A stretch of DNA of 64,000 nucleotides, from positions 242,984-306,983 of the forward strand of contig NZ_VUOB01000010.1 in NCBI RefSeq assembly GCF_008386585.1, written 5' to 3'. Of the stretch, positions 1 through 8,147 are shown in pieces. Below the pieces are notes generated by a model that had not been told where the DNA came from, ran no database searches, and was given only the letters and a program-made list of their open reading frames with translations. Origin of the DNA: Solihabitans fulvus (lineage in GTDB: Bacteria > Actinomycetota > Actinomycetes > Mycobacteriales > Pseudonocardiaceae). Every line of letters starts with the position of its first letter. The first letter of the stretch is position 1. The position numbers and the translations under genes are program-made.

Positions 1-51
1 CCCAATAAACACAGGTAGCTCAGAAACCGGGCAGCGAGCGAAGCGAGTCGC

Positions 52-180
52 CGGCCAGAGCGTCGTCCTCACCTGACACACGGCCGGAGCGTCTCGCCCA
101 TCAAGCGGCCAGAGCGCCGTACCCGTCAAACGGCCAGAGCGTCGTACCCGACAGACGGCCGGAGCGAAGCGAGCCATCTG
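52..180. repeat. Short tandem repeat, about 25-bp period
   Basis: Five units share the core CGGCC(A/G)GAGCG, starting at 52, 81, 106, 131 and 156, so the spacing is 29, 25, 25 and 25. A degenerate CGGCCCAAG follows at 200. Units 3 and 4 are nearly identical over their full length. The array is flanked by AGCGAAGCGAG at 39 and again at about 163. The stretch 1-349 holds no gene that I can support, only this array and the cspA leader. Confidence 0.75.
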
Positions 181-305
181 GTCCCGTCCGCCCGGCAAAC
201 GGCCCAAGTGTGGCCCCAAAACTCCCCCAAAACACACAGTGGTCACCGTCAGCCCGCGCCTGTAACTTAAGGGTGCCAACACGTTCACGGCGTGACGGCT
301 ACGCG

Positions 306-326
306 GGGCCTCCGGGGTGGAGGCCC
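306..326 (+). promoter_or_regulatory. Hairpin in the cspA leader
   Basis: GGGCCTCC (306-313) pairs perfectly with GGAGGCCC (319-326) around a GGGGT loop. It lies 23 nt upstream of the cspA start and just before the AAGGAG ribosome-binding site. Structured leaders are usual for cold-shock genes, where they make translation temperature-dependent. Whether this one does so is inference. I see no convincing -35/-10 pair upstream. Confidence 0.45.
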
Positions 327-349
327 GGCTCCGGCTTACAAGGAGATTT

Positions 350-553
350 ATGGCTACCGGCAAGGTGAAGTGGTTCAACGCTGAGAAGGGCTTCGGTTTC
401 ATCGCCCAGGACGACGGCGGTCCCGACGTGTTCGTTCACTTCTCGGCGATCCAGAGCACCGGTTACCGCTCCTTGGATGAGGACCAGGTCGTCACGTTCG
501 ACGTCACCCAGGGCCCCAAGGGCCCGCAGGCCGAGAACGTCGTGCCCTCCTAA
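350..553 (+). CDS. cspA: Cold-shock protein, CspA family
   Basis: A 67-residue single cold-shock domain, the normal family length. RNP1 (KGFGFI) and RNP2 (VFVHF) are both intact, so it should bind single-stranded RNA/DNA as a chaperone in the cytoplasm. The start is the ATG at 350 because AAGGAG (340-345) sits 4 nt upstream and the protein then begins [10 protein letters not shown] like its homologues. An upstream in-frame GTG at 317 would add a basic tail not found in the family. The gene is monocistronic, with a strong terminator 20 nt after the stop. Confidence 0.97.
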   Translation: MATGKVKWFNAEKGFGFIAQDDGGPDVFVHFSAIQSTGYRSLDEDQVVTFDVTQGPKGPQAENVVPS

Positions 554-573
554 CTCGGAGGACACAAGCACCC

Positions 574-612
574 AACGGGCCCCCAGACCGCAGCCGCGGC
601 TGGGGGCCCGTT
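574..612 (+). terminator. Rho-independent terminator of cspA
   Basis: AACGGGCCCCCAG (574-586) and CTGGGGGCCCGTT (600-612) form a perfect 13-bp stem with a 13-nt loop, shortly after the cspA stop. The U tract is weak, as is common in high-GC actinobacteria. Confidence 0.8.
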
Positions 613-651
613 GCCATCCCCGCCGCGTCCCCCACTGCCGTGAAACGCAAA

Positions 652-690
652 GAGCGACGTGGCCTGCGCTGTGCACAGACCACGTCGCTC
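652..690 (-). terminator. Terminator of the tRNA-Tyr gene
   Basis: On the minus strand GAGCGACGTGG (690-680) pairs with CCACGTCGCTC (662-652), 11 bp, and is followed by TTTGCGTTTC. It begins 11 nt past the tRNA 3' end. Confidence 0.7.
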
Positions 691-700
691 AAGTTGCGGG

Positions 701-781
701 TGGCGGGTAGAGGATTCGAACCTCTGTAGCTTTCGCGACGGATTTACAGTCCGCTCCCATTGGCCGCTCGGGCAACCCGCC
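701..781 (-). tRNA. tRNA-Tyr (anticodon GTA)
   Basis: Read on the minus strand, the gene starts GGCGGGTTGCC and ends CTACCCGCCA. The 7-bp acceptor stem (775-781 with 702-708) is perfect. The anticodon loop ACTGTAAAT carries GTA. GGTTCGAATCC gives a normal T arm. The 81-nt length reflects the long variable arm of bacterial class II tRNA-Tyr. The discriminator is A and the 3' CCA is not encoded (the next bases are CCC), so it would be added after transcription. Confidence 0.93.
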
Positions 782-816
782 TCCGCTCCCGGCACTGCCG
801 GGCGCGAGGGAGACAA

Positions 817-843
817 TACATAACCCTGTAGGCGAAGTTCCAA
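817..843 (-). promoter_or_regulatory. Candidate promoter of tRNA-Tyr
   Basis: On the minus strand TTGGAA (843-838) is followed after 15 nt by TATGTA, or after 17 nt by TGTATT. This places transcription start just upstream of the tRNA. It is the only sigma70-like pair in the 125 bp between the tRNA and yajQ. Confidence 0.4.
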
Positions 844-905
844 TCGGTATGCCCCCGGTAGCATCCGCATCGGTAGGCAACCAGCAACGCGGAGGTGCTA
901 CGCAC

Positions 906-1397
906 GTGGCGGACCCGTCCTTTGACGTGGTGAGCAAGGTCGACCGACAGGAAGTCGACAACGCCCTCAACCAGGCTGCCAAGGAGCTGTCCAACCGGTT
1001 CGACTTCCGGGGGACCGGCGCCGAGGTGTCCTGGGCCGGCGAGGAGGCGATCGCCTTCCAGGCCGAGACAGCGGAGCGCTGCCTCGCGGCCATCGAGGTC
1101 TTCCGGGAGAAGCTGGTCAAGCGCGGCATCTCGATGAAGGCCTTCGAGATCGACGAGCCCGAGCTGTCCGGGAAGATCTACAAGGTCACCGGCTCGCTCG
1201 TGCAGGGCATCTCCTCGGAGAAGGCCAAGGAGATCGCCAAGAAGGTCCGCGACGAGGGCCCCAAGGGCGTCCAGGCGCAGATCCAGGGCGACCAGCTCCG
1301 GGTGACCGGCAAGAAGAAGGACCACCTTCAGGACGTCATCGCCCTGTTGAAGGGCGCGGACTTCGGTATCGCGCTCCAGTTCACGAACTACCGCTGA
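906..1397 (+). CDS. yajQ: YajQ-family nucleotide-binding protein
   Basis: A 163-residue protein matching the YajQ/UPF0234 family over its whole length, starting (M)[20 protein letters not shown]. The family has two ferredoxin-like domains; some members bind cyclic di-GMP and others tRNA or GTP, so the exact role here is open. The GTG at 906 is chosen over an in-frame ATG at 849 because homologues begin at ADPSFD and the earlier start would add 19 unrelated residues. It is transcribed away from tRNA-Tyr and ends in a hairpin. Confidence 0.93.
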   Translation: MADPSFDVVSKVDRQEVDNALNQAAKELSNRFDFRGTGAEVSWAGEEAIAFQAETAERCLAAIEVFREKLVKRGISMKAFEIDEPELSGKIYKVTGSLVQGISSEKAKEIAKKVRDEGPKGVQAQIQGDQLRVTGKKKDHLQDVIALLKGADFGIALQFTNYR

Positions 1398-1403
1398 CGA
1401 CAC

Positions 1404-1439
1404 CGGGCCGCCGGACGGCGACAGCCGCCCGGCGGCCCG
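1404..1439 (+). terminator. Terminator of yajQ
   Basis: CGGGCCGCCGG (1404-1414) and CCGGCGGCCCG (1429-1439) form an 11-bp stem beginning 6 nt after the yajQ stop. Confidence 0.65.
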
Positions 1440-1490
1440 TGATCGTCATCACACGATCACCGCAGCACACGATCACCAAGGGGGCCCTGA

Positions 1491-2372
1491 ATGAAGGGGA
1501 TCGTTCTGGCCGGGGGCAGCGGCACCCGCCTGCATCCGATCACGCAGGCCGTGTCCAAGCAGCTGCTGCCGGTCTACGACAAGCCGATGGTCTACTACCC
1601 GCTGTCGGTGCTCATGCTCGCCGGCATCCGCGAGGTGCTGATCATCTCGACACCGACCGACCTGCCGCAGTTCCGGCGTTTACTCGGCGACGGCTCGCAG
1701 TTCGGCCTCCGCCTCGAGTACGCGGAGCAGGCTCAGCCCAACGGGCTCGCCGAGGCGTTCGTGATCGGGGCCGAGTTCATCGGCGGCGACGACGTCGCGC
1801 TTGTGTTGGGCGACAACATCTTCTACGGCCAGGGCTTCTCCAGCATGCTCCAGCAGCAGGCCGCGAAGCTGGACGGGTGCGTGCTGTTCGGCTACCCCGT
1901 CAAGGATCCCGAGCGCTACGGCGTCGGTGAGGTCGACGGCGAAGGCAACCTCATCTCCATCGAGGAGAAGCCGGCGGCGCCCCGCTCCAACAAGGCGATC
2001 ACCGGCCTGTACTTCTACGACAACGCCGTGGTCGACATCGCGGCCGGCCTCACGCCGTCCGCGCGCGGCGAGCTGGAGATCACCGACGTCAACCTCGCCT
2101 ATCTGCGCGAGGGCAGGGCGCACCTGGTCGAGCTGAGCCGGGGGTTCGCCTGGCTGGACACCGGCACGCACGACTCGTTGCTGGAGGCCGGCCAGTTCGT
2201 GCAGGTATTGGAGCACCGGCAGGGCGTGCGGATCGCCTGTCTCGAGGAGATCGCGCTGCGGATGGGCTTCATCTCCGCCGAGCAGTGCTTCGAGCTGGGT
2301 AGCCGGCTGGCCAAGTCCGGGTACGGCGAGTACGTGATGACCGTCGCCCGCTCAGCCGGCGCCACCGGCTAA
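1491..2372 (+). CDS. rmlA: Glucose-1-phosphate thymidylyltransferase
   Basis: A 293-residue sugar nucleotidyltransferase. The N-terminal signature GGSGTRLHP (residues 8-16) binds the nucleotide, followed by [24 protein letters not shown] and the EEKP segment are also present. It would convert dTTP and glucose-1-phosphate to dTDP-glucose, the first step of dTDP-rhamnose and of many deoxysugars. The start has AAGGGGG 6 nt upstream. No other rml gene adjoins it, so it is either the cell-wall enzyme or a detached antibiotic-sugar gene. The C-terminal third is normal for the short RmlA type. Confidence 0.93.
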   Translation: MKGIVLAGGSGTRLHPITQAVSKQLLPVYDKPMVYYPLSVLMLAGIREVLIISTPTDLPQFRRLLGDGSQFGLRLEYAEQAQPNGLAEAFVIGAEFIGGDDVALVLGDNIFYGQGFSSMLQQQAAKLDGCVLFGYPVKDPERYGVGEVDGEGNLISIEEKPAAPRSNKAITGLYFYDNAVVDIAAGLTPSARGELEITDVNLAYLREGRAHLVELSRGFAWLDTGTHDSLLEAGQFVQVLEHRQGVRIACLEEIALRMGFISAEQCFELGSRLAKSGYGEYVMTVARSAGATG

Positions 2373-2416
2373 CGCCCGCTGGTTCGACGCCACGGCTGAC
2401 GCCCCGCTGGTTCGGC

Positions 2417-2453
2417 GCCGCAAGCTGAGACCTACAGGGTCACAGCTTGCGGC
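2417..2453. terminator. Bidirectional terminator between rmlA and htpX
   Basis: GCCGCAAGCTG (2417-2427) and CAGCTTGCGGC (2443-2453) form a perfect 11-bp stem. The right arm lies inside the last codons of htpX, whose stop is at 2440-2442. Just upstream, CGCTGGTTCG(A/G)CGCC occurs twice (about 2377 and 2405). Confidence 0.65.
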
Positions 2454-3312
2454 CGGCCAGCTCCTCCAACCGGCGAATCCGGTCCTTGATCGGCGGATGG
2501 GTGGAGAACAGCCGGGTCGCCTGCTCCCCCGCCCGGAACGGGCTGGCGATCATCAGGTGCGACTGGGACACCAGCGCGGGCTCCGGCGCGAGCGGGGCGA
2601 GCTGCGTGCCGATCTCCAGCTTGCGCAGCGCGGAGGCGAGGGCGAGCGGGTCGCCGGTCAGCTCGGCGCTCGACGCGTCGGCCTGGTACTCGCGGGACCG
2701 GCTCACGGCCATCTGCACGATGCCGGCGGCCACCGGGCCGAGGATCGCGATCAGCAGCGCGCCGAACGGGTTGGGTCGGTCGCCGCTGCCGTCGTCGCCC
2801 CCGCCGAACAGGCCGGCGAACAGGGCCAGGTTGGCCAGCGCGCTCACGACGCTGGCCAGCGCGCCGGCCACGCAGGAGATCAGGATGTCGCGGTTGTAGA
2901 CGTGGGACAGCTCGTGGCCGAGCACGGCCCGCAGCTCGGACTCGTCGAGCAGCTCGAGGATCCCCGTGGTACAGCAGACGGCCGCGTTGCGCGGGTTGCG
3001 GCCGGTGGCGAAGGCGTTGGGCGCCTGCGTCGGGCTCAGGTACAGCCTCGGCATCGGTTGCCTGGCGACGGTGGCCAGCTCCCGCACGATGCGGTACATC
3101 GCAGGCTGCTCGGCCTGCGAGACGGGCCTCGCGTGCATCGCGCGCAGGGCAAGTCGGTCGGAGTTGAAGTACGCGTAGGCGTTCACGCCCAGTGCCAGCA
3201 CCAGGCCGATGACCAGGGCGGTTCGCCCGAAGAACGAGCTGATCACGATGATCAGCGCGCTCATTGCACCCAGCAACAACGCGGTCTTCAACCCGTTGTA
3301 GTGCTTGTGCAC
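2440..3312 (-). CDS. htpX: HtpX-family membrane metalloprotease (M48)
   Basis: A 290-residue inner-membrane zinc protease. Two hydrophobic segments at about residues 10-50 precede the catalytic helix with HELSH (in [11 protein letters not shown]); two more transmembrane helices follow, then SREYQAD supplies the third zinc ligand. The family degrades misfolded membrane proteins. The GTG at 3312 is preceded by a GAGG-like site. It converges on rmlA and shares its terminator. A 121-bp gap separates it from the orphan nuo genes, so it is probably independent of them. Confidence 0.95.
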   Translation of the reverse strand: MHKHYNGLKTALLLGAMSALIIVISSFFGRTALVIGLVLALGVNAYAYFNSDRLALRAMHARPVSQAEQPAMYRIVRELATVARQPMPRLYLSPTQAPNAFATGRNPRNAAVCCTTGILELLDESELRAVLGHELSHVYNRDILISCVAGALASVVSALANLALFAGLFGGGDDGSGDRPNPFGALLIAILGPVAAGIVQMAVSRSREYQADASSAELTGDPLALASALRKLEIGTQLAPLAPEPALVSQSHLMIASPFRAGEQATRLFSTHPPIKDRIRRLEELAGRKL

Positions 3313-3433
3313 GTTCTCAGCCTCCGGGTCGTTGCGTCCTCACCTTCAACGGTCCTGGCCTGCGTGTAGTTCCTGTCAAGTCTCAATGTCGGCCCCGCCA
3401 CAGGCCCTCGACAAACCCTCAACAGCCCCCCGA

Positions 3434-3853
3434 TCAGCGCCCTCGCCTGCCCTCCGGCGCCGGCTCGGCGGCCGGGTCAAGCGGAGGCGGGGGCGGCACG
3501 TCGGCGACCCACTCGCCCAGGCGGTCGCGCTCGTGCACCAGCTCGGCGACGGCGCCGTCGCCGTCGGGAGTGCCGGTGCCCGGGTAGCCGAACTCCGGCG
3601 CCCAGTGCAGCGCGTCGAAGGGGCAGACCTCGATGCAGATGCCGCAGTAGAGGCACTGCCCGTAGTCGATGGCGAACCGGTCAAGGACGTTGCGGCTGCG
3701 GGGCCGCGCGCTGCCCGGCGGCTGTTCGACCTCGGTGTGCGAGCTGATGTGGATGCACCAGTCCGGGCACTCCCGCGCGCACAGCATGCACACCGTGCAG
3801 TTCTGCTCCAGTAGCGCGATCACGCCCCTCGACCTCGGCGGCAGCTCGGTCAC
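3434..3853 (-). CDS. nuoI: NuoI-like 2[4Fe-4S] ferredoxin subunit (orphan cluster)
   Basis: A 139-residue protein with two 4Fe-4S motifs: [15 protein letters not shown] (about residues 19-33) and [12 protein letters not shown] (about 68-79). This is the arrangement of complex I subunit NuoI, but it lacks that subunit's N-terminal membrane-associated helix and ends in a proline-rich tail. Its GTG overlaps the stop of the preceding nuoC-like gene (GTGA). It is distinct from the NuoI encoded at 24878-25405. It probably carries electrons to the NuoB-like partner; the electron donor is unknown. Confidence 0.85.
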   Translation of the reverse strand: MTELPPRSRGVIALLEQNCTVCMLCARECPDWCIHISSHTEVEQPPGSARPRSRNVLDRFAIDYGQCLYCGICIEVCPFDALHWAPEFGYPGTGTPDGDGAVAELVHERDRLGEWVADVPPPPPLDPAAEPAPEGRRGR

Positions 3854-4461
3854 GGCGTGTTCTCCTCTTCACGTTCAGGTCGGGGTTCTTCACGTCGGGG
3901 TCCCCAGGACGGGTCGGGCACGCCGGGTGGTGCGAGCCGGCGTCGGCTCGGCGCGGCCGTGCCGTCCTCGCCCGGCTCCAGCCGGCCGGGCCACGGGCGG
4001 GCGACCCGCGCGGCAAGCACGAAGTCCTTGCGCAGCGGGTGGCCCGCGAAGGAGTCGGGCAGCAACAGCCGGTCCGGCGTCGGCTGGTCGGCCAGCCGGA
4101 CACCGAACATCTCGGCGGCCTCCCGCTCGTGCCAGGCGGCCCCGGCCCACAGGCCGGCCAGGCTGGGCAGCGCGTCGCCCGCGCCCAACTCGGTGCGCAG
4201 CAGCAGGCCATGGCGGCTGTCCGGGTCGAGCACGTGCAGGAGCACCGCGTGCCGGGTCCCGCTGGCGCCGGGCCTGCCGGCGTCCTCGACCCCGAGCCAG
4301 TCGAACATCAGGCAGCCGAGGGTGTCCCGCGCCGCGGCCGCCGCGGCGAGCCAGCGACCCACCGGTACGCGCACGGTGCTCTGCCCGAACGCCGTGCCGA
4401 CCTCGGCCTCGGGCTCCGCCTGGGCCAGCCTGCCGGCCAGTTCCGCCGACGCGGCGTTCAC
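3850..4461 (-). CDS. nuoC: NuoC-like 30-kDa subunit (orphan cluster)
   Basis: A 203-residue protein with the NuoC C-terminal signature [12 protein letters not shown] followed by [12 protein letters not shown], the region that contacts NuoD in complex I. The N-terminal half is alanine-rich and poorly conserved. It starts with GTG 46 nt after the nuoB-like gene and overlaps the nuoI-like gene by 4 nt, so the three form one operon. It differs clearly from the NuoC at 31278-32069. Its usual partner NuoD is missing here too. Confidence 0.85.
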   Translation of the reverse strand: MNAASAELAGRLAQAEPEAEVGTAFGQSTVRVPVGRWLAAAAAARDTLGCLMFDWLGVEDAGRPGASGTRHAVLLHVLDPDSRHGLLLRTELGAGDALPSLAGLWAGAAWHEREAAEMFGVRLADQPTPDRLLLPDSFAGHPLRKDFVLAARVARPWPGRLEPGEDGTAAPSRRRLAPPGVPDPSWGPRREEPRPEREEENTP

Positions 4462-4507
4462 GCCGTGCCCGCAGGGAAGGCGGGACGCGCGGCCGTCCCG
4501 ATCGGCC

Positions 4508-4966
4508 TCACGCCGTCACCAGCTTGTGCAGGGCGACCAGGCCCTCCAGCAGCGCCTCGGGACGCGGCGGGCAGCCAGGGATGGCGACGTGCACCGGCAG
4601 GACCTGGTCGATGCCCTTGGTGACGCAGTAGGAGTCCCAGTAGGGGCCGCCGGTGTTGCTGCACGCCCCGACGGACAGCACGTAGCGGGGCTCGGGCAGC
4701 TCAGCGTAGGTGGCGAGCACGGCGGGCAGCATCACGTCGGTCACCGTGCCGGAGACGATCAGCACGTGCGCCTGTTCCGGCGCTCCGTGCACCGGCGTCA
4801 CGCCGAGCGCGGCCAGCTCGTCCACGCCGTTCCCCCTGCCCTCCAGGGCGGCCATCACCTCGACGCCGCAGCACGCGAGGCCCAGGTCGAGCACGGTCAC
4901 GTGGTAGGTGGTGCCCCAGTCGAGGCGCAACTCGGTCAACCGGTTGCCGAACGTCACTGCCGTCAC
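4508..4966 (-). CDS. nuoB: NuoB-like 20-kDa subunit (orphan cluster)
   Basis: A 152-residue NuoB homologue. All four ligands for a [4Fe-4S] N2-type cluster are present: the tandem cysteines in GLACCGVEVM (residues 32-33), the cysteine in VGACSNTGG and the one in PGCPPRPE. The GTG at 4966 is chosen because the protein then begins where NuoB homologues do; the frame stays open upstream but without similarity. It leads the operon nuoB-nuoC-nuoI. Such modules occur in complex I and in group 4 hydrogenases, but no large catalytic subunit or membrane subunit lies nearby. Confidence 0.85.
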   Translation of the reverse strand: MTAVTFGNRLTELRLDWGTTYHVTVLDLGLACCGVEVMAALEGRGNGVDELAALGVTPVHGAPEQAHVLIVSGTVTDVMLPAVLATYAELPEPRYVLSVGACSNTGGPYWDSYCVTKGIDQVLPVHVAIPGCPPRPEALLEGLVALHKLVTA

Positions 4967-5279
4967 AGCCCGAGCGTAATCCGTGGGGCCCCGCCGAACC
5001 TTCCGGTCAGCGGAGCCCCACACCCCCAGGCCCCCTGTGGTGGCGCGAGCTCCCCCGCTCACTGCCGTGTCCCGGAAGCGGCCCCCCTGTCCGATCCGCA
5101 CAGCCGGAAACCGCACTGCCGAGGTACTGCCTCGGCGCGCGCGGCATCAACTGGACCGACCTGCGACCACTTCCGGATCGTCCATTTGGTTCGGTTCCCC
5201 AACCGATCACCAGGACGTGGCTAGTCTTCTACATTCAACCGTGAGATGTCTAGCCGATGCCAAAGCGATCTGGAGATAA

Positions 5280-5323
5280 CTTGAGAGCGAAGTGCGATTA
5301 AGTTCAATCGCACTGATCTCAAG
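5280..5323. promoter_or_regulatory. 44-bp compound palindrome upstream of the LysR gene
   Basis: CTTGAGA (5280-5286) pairs with TCTCAAG (5317-5323), and inside it AGTGCGATT (5291-5299) pairs with AATCGCACT (5306-5314) around a 6-nt loop. It ends 40 nt before the LysR start. It could be a LysR autoregulatory operator or a leader hairpin. The rest of the 4967-5363 gap holds nothing else that I can support. Confidence 0.6.
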
Positions 5324-5363
5324 AACATGTTCGCGGTTCGCCGCGACAGGAACGAGGGGATCC

Positions 5364-6425
5364 ATGTCCGGCCCGAACCCGTTGCATGTGCCGGCGGCCA
5401 ACCAGCTCGGCCGGCTGTTGCAGTGTCAGCCAGCGCTGCTCGACACGACGATGGACCAGTTACGCACGCTGCTCGCCGTGCGGGAGGCCAGAAGCGCGCT
5501 GCGCGCCGCCCGCATGCTCGGGCGCGAGCAGTCCAGCGTGCAGAAACAGATCGACACGTTGAACCGCAATTTCCGCGAGCTGTGCGGGGAATCGCTCGTC
5601 GTGAAACAGGGACGCGGCAAGGACGTGTACTTCACGCCGACCGGCGAGGCGCTGGCCGAGTTGGCCCATCGCACGCTGGGAAACTGGCTGAACGAGATCC
5701 ACGAATGCGGGCGGCGGCTCGGCACCACGCTCACCGTCGGCACGACACGATTCATGCTGGATTCTTTGGCGGCGGCCTGGGACGAGGTTTCCGCCGAGTT
5801 CCGCCGCCGCGAGGTGGAGCTGAAGGTGGTGCACATCCGCACGAAGGACACCTGGAGCAAGCTCGACGCCAAGCAGGTGGACCTGGTGTGCGGGAGCGTG
5901 GTGACCTCGTCGGACAGCGACGCGCGGCTGGATTCCTACGACGTGATCGAATGGCGGCGCGGCGGCCTGGCGGTGATCACGAACCTGTCGGAGCGGGAGT
6001 TGCCCGGCGGACACGTGACCGTCGAGCAACTGCCCGCGCTGCCGCTGGTGGTGCCGTCCGAGGGATTGATCGCGGACTTCCTGCGCGGCTGGTACGGATC
6101 CGACTACCGCAACCGGTTGGAAATCACGGCGGAGATCGACGAAATCCAGTACGGCCTTTCCCTGCTCCGGTCGCGGCTGATGAGCGGGTGCATGATCGTC
6201 ACGACCGGGCTCGGCAGGTCGATCGCGGCCGGCGGGCTGCCGGAGGCGAACGGCCTGCGCGCGATGGAGTTACGCAACGAGACCGCGCCGAGGCTGGAAC
6301 GGCTCGTCGGCGTGTTCGCCAGGCGGGGCGAGCGGTCCGCGTACGCGGCCAACCATCCGCTCAACCTGCTGTGGGACGCGTTCCAGGCGCAGGCGTCAGT
6401 CGTACCAGGCGCGAACGCGGGGTGA
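5364..6425 (+). CDS. LysR-type transcriptional regulator
   Basis: 353 residues. A winged helix-turn-helix spans about residues 30-100 (SALRAARMLGREQSSVQKQI, then YFTPTGEALAEL), followed by a periplasmic-binding-protein-like effector domain (from about TLTVGTTRFMLDSL). The ATG at 5364 has GAGGGGA 3-9 nt upstream and starts after the palindrome; an in-frame ATG at 5292 would fall inside it. The 25 residues before the helix-turn-helix are longer than in typical LysR proteins. It is divergent from the orphan nuoBCI operon and a natural candidate to control it. The effector is unknown. Confidence 0.88.
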   Translation: MSGPNPLHVPAANQLGRLLQCQPALLDTTMDQLRTLLAVREARSALRAARMLGREQSSVQKQIDTLNRNFRELCGESLVVKQGRGKDVYFTPTGEALAELAHRTLGNWLNEIHECGRRLGTTLTVGTTRFMLDSLAAAWDEVSAEFRRREVELKVVHIRTKDTWSKLDAKQVDLVCGSVVTSSDSDARLDSYDVIEWRRGGLAVITNLSERELPGGHVTVEQLPALPLVVPSEGLIADFLRGWYGSDYRNRLEITAEIDEIQYGLSLLRSRLMSGCMIVTTGLGRSIAAGGLPEANGLRAMELRNETAPRLERLVGVFARRGERSAYAANHPLNLLWDAFQAQASVVPGANAG

Positions 6426-6725
6426 GGCGACGAACGTGAGGCCACCGGCCGCGAGCACCCCGACCGGCCAGAAGCGGTGCTGGGTCAGCAGCAGCGCGGC
6501 GCCGATCACGAGGATCACCAGCAGCGTGCCGCGCGCCAGCGAGCTGCCGAGCCAGGCGCACCAGGCGAGCAGCGCGACGAGGCACCCGCCGACGGTGGAC
6601 AGCGCGGCCATCGGGCCCGCGGCCATCAGCGCGATGCCGGCGAACGCGCCGAACAGCCCGAAGCCGACCAGCAGCGCGGCCGCGATCACCAGCTCAACCG
6701 GCCGGCCGCCTCGGTCCCGTGTCAC
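6396..6725 (-). CDS. Small integral membrane protein, unknown function
   Basis: 109 residues that I do not recognise. The sequence is almost entirely hydrophobic, with about four predicted membrane helices (from VIAAALLVGFGLFGAFAGIA to LLVILVIGAALLL), and ends in a short charged tail. It starts with a GTG. Its last 30 nt overlap the 3' end of the convergent LysR gene, so transcripts from the two strands collide. The regular hydrophobic pattern supports a real gene, but no function can be given. Confidence 0.6.
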   Translation of the reverse strand: MTRDRGGRPVELVIAAALLVGFGLFGAFAGIALMAAGPMAALSTVGGCLVALLAWCAWLGSSLARGTLLVILVIGAALLLTQHRFWPVGVLAAGGLTFVASPRVRAWYD

Positions 6726-6877
6726 AGGCGCAGACCTTACGACCGCCCGAACGGCCTGGGGAGCCTCCTCGGAGAGTCCTCAGGAGTCCTTCAGAGGCTG
6801 GGCCGCGGCGCGCAACGCGGACCGGGACATTTCCTCGGCGCACCAACAAGGCGTGCCAACAAACAGGCGGTGATCGA

Positions 6878-6938
6878 CCCACTGGCCGCCGCGGCCAGGA
6901 TGCGTGGGCAGCGGCGGCTCCCAGCGCCGGCCAGTGGG
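6878..6938 (-). terminator. Inverted repeat after the DUF3050 gene
   Basis: CCCACTGGCC (6878-6887) and GGCCAGTGGG (6929-6938) form a perfect 10-bp stem with a 41-nt loop, 10 nt beyond the stop at 6948. The long loop makes it a weak terminator candidate. Confidence 0.4.
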
Positions 6939-6947
6939 ATAACCGAA

Positions 6948-7736
6948 CTACCCCGCCTTGATCGCCTCCAAGATGCTGTCCCAGAGTCGGGCACGGGCGG
7001 CCAACGCGGTGTTCACCGTGTCCGCGCAGTCGCGCCATTTCTCGTCGTCCTCGCCGCACAGGTCGGCGAGCATCTGCATGGCCATGGGAGTGTGCTGCTC
7101 GCCGTCCACCTCGATGTGGCGCTCCAGGTAGTCCACGAAGGTGCCGAGCCGCCTGCTCCGCTCGTTCACGGCGACGACCTGGGTGAACATGTCCGGAATC
7201 AGGTCCTCGCGGCCGAACGCGAACGCCGCGGCCTGGCAGTGCACCGGCATGCTCTCGATGATCGACCAGGTGGTCTCCGCGAACTCCACCGACGGCTTGG
7301 GCACGGCAGCCGCCGCGAGCGCGGTGCGTATGTCGGTGCCCGAGCGCAGCAGGTCGATCAGCGTGGTCACCGGCCCGGTGTCCGCGCCCGCCTCCCGCAT
7401 CCCGTCGAGGTACAGCTCGAAGTGGCTGATGAAGCCGTCCTCCAGCTCGTCGCTCTCCTCCACCATGACGATGTCGTTGATCAGCCGCCGGCTTCCGGTT
7501 GGCCCGCTGGGAATCCACGGCACCGTGACGCAGGTCAGCTGACGCTGCAACGACTTGAGTAGTGACATGAAATCCCACACCGCGAACACGTGATGCCCCA
7601 TGAAGGTGACGATCGCGTCGTGGTTGTCCAGGTTCGCGTACAGCGGATGGGACACGACCCGGTCACGCGCCGCGCCGATCGACTTTTCCAAACGCTCGAT
7701 TCCTGGGTGCGTTTTGCCCCAGTCGTAACGAGACAT
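6948..7736 (-). CDS. DUF3050 (heme-oxygenase-like fold) protein
   Basis: 262 residues matching the DUF3050 family pattern: an N-terminal helix ([18 protein letters not shown]), [20 protein letters not shown] at about residues 47-66, the segment TCVTVPWIP, and [19 protein letters not shown]. The conserved His and Glu residues and the helical build suggest the heme-oxygenase-like di-iron superfamily, whose members modify small molecules; the substrate is unknown. The ATG at 7736 was preferred to a TTG at 7748, and no strong ribosome-binding site is seen. It stands alone between a convergent hairpin and a long AT-richer gap. Confidence 0.85.
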   Translation of the reverse strand: MSRYDWGKTHPGIERLEKSIGAARDRVVSHPLYANLDNHDAIVTFMGHHVFAVWDFMSLLKSLQRQLTCVTVPWIPSGPTGSRRLINDIVMVEESDELEDGFISHFELYLDGMREAGADTGPVTTLIDLLRSGTDIRTALAAAAVPKPSVEFAETTWSIIESMPVHCQAAAFAFGREDLIPDMFTQVVAVNERSRRLGTFVDYLERHIEVDGEQHTPMAMQMLADLCGEDDEKWRDCADTVNTALAARARLWDSILEAIKAG

Positions 7737-8147
7737 CTTGTTTCCCAACTATTCGTCGTTTCTGGTTGCGTTGCCGATCAGCCCGCCCCTCAGGTGCGTC
7801 AACCGACTCGAGCAGCCGGCCCAGATTTATGACGATAGATGACCCGCTAATAGGAAGTCAATGAAGTTCCGCCAGCTCGACCAATAAGATCAATAATGTG
7901 AAGGATCTTGAACAGAATCGTTCTGACTCACGGCGAATAGCGGCATAATTTTGACATCCCGGCAATGTCTGCAAAAGTTGGGCCAGCCGAGGTAACGAGC
8001 TGGTTCGCCTGGCCGCTAAACAGGCGCGCGGCGCCAAACAAATGTGCACAGCGCGCCATTCGACACCAACCACAAAGGGGTTATCCTTAGAGGTTCAGCG
8101 GGATATCGCCGAACCATTGCACGTCGCTGCGCCCGGGACCCGGGCGT
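7737..8147. other. Gene-free 411-bp interval
   Basis: The stretch 7810-8000 is noticeably richer in A and T than its surroundings, with runs such as AATAAGATCAATAATGTG. It probably carries the promoter of the DUF3050 gene, but I see no clear -35/-10 pair, hairpin or believable reading frame. Open frames here lack similarity and codon structure. Confidence 0.5.

Noticed and set aside
52..180. Possible CRISPR array
   Set aside because: The repeated core is only about 11 bp, the intervening parts are themselves partly repeated rather than unique spacers, and no cas gene is present.
7858..8073. 71-codon minus-strand frame in the gap after the DUF3050 gene
   Set aside because: No ribosome-binding site, no similarity and irregular composition; the gap looks non-coding.
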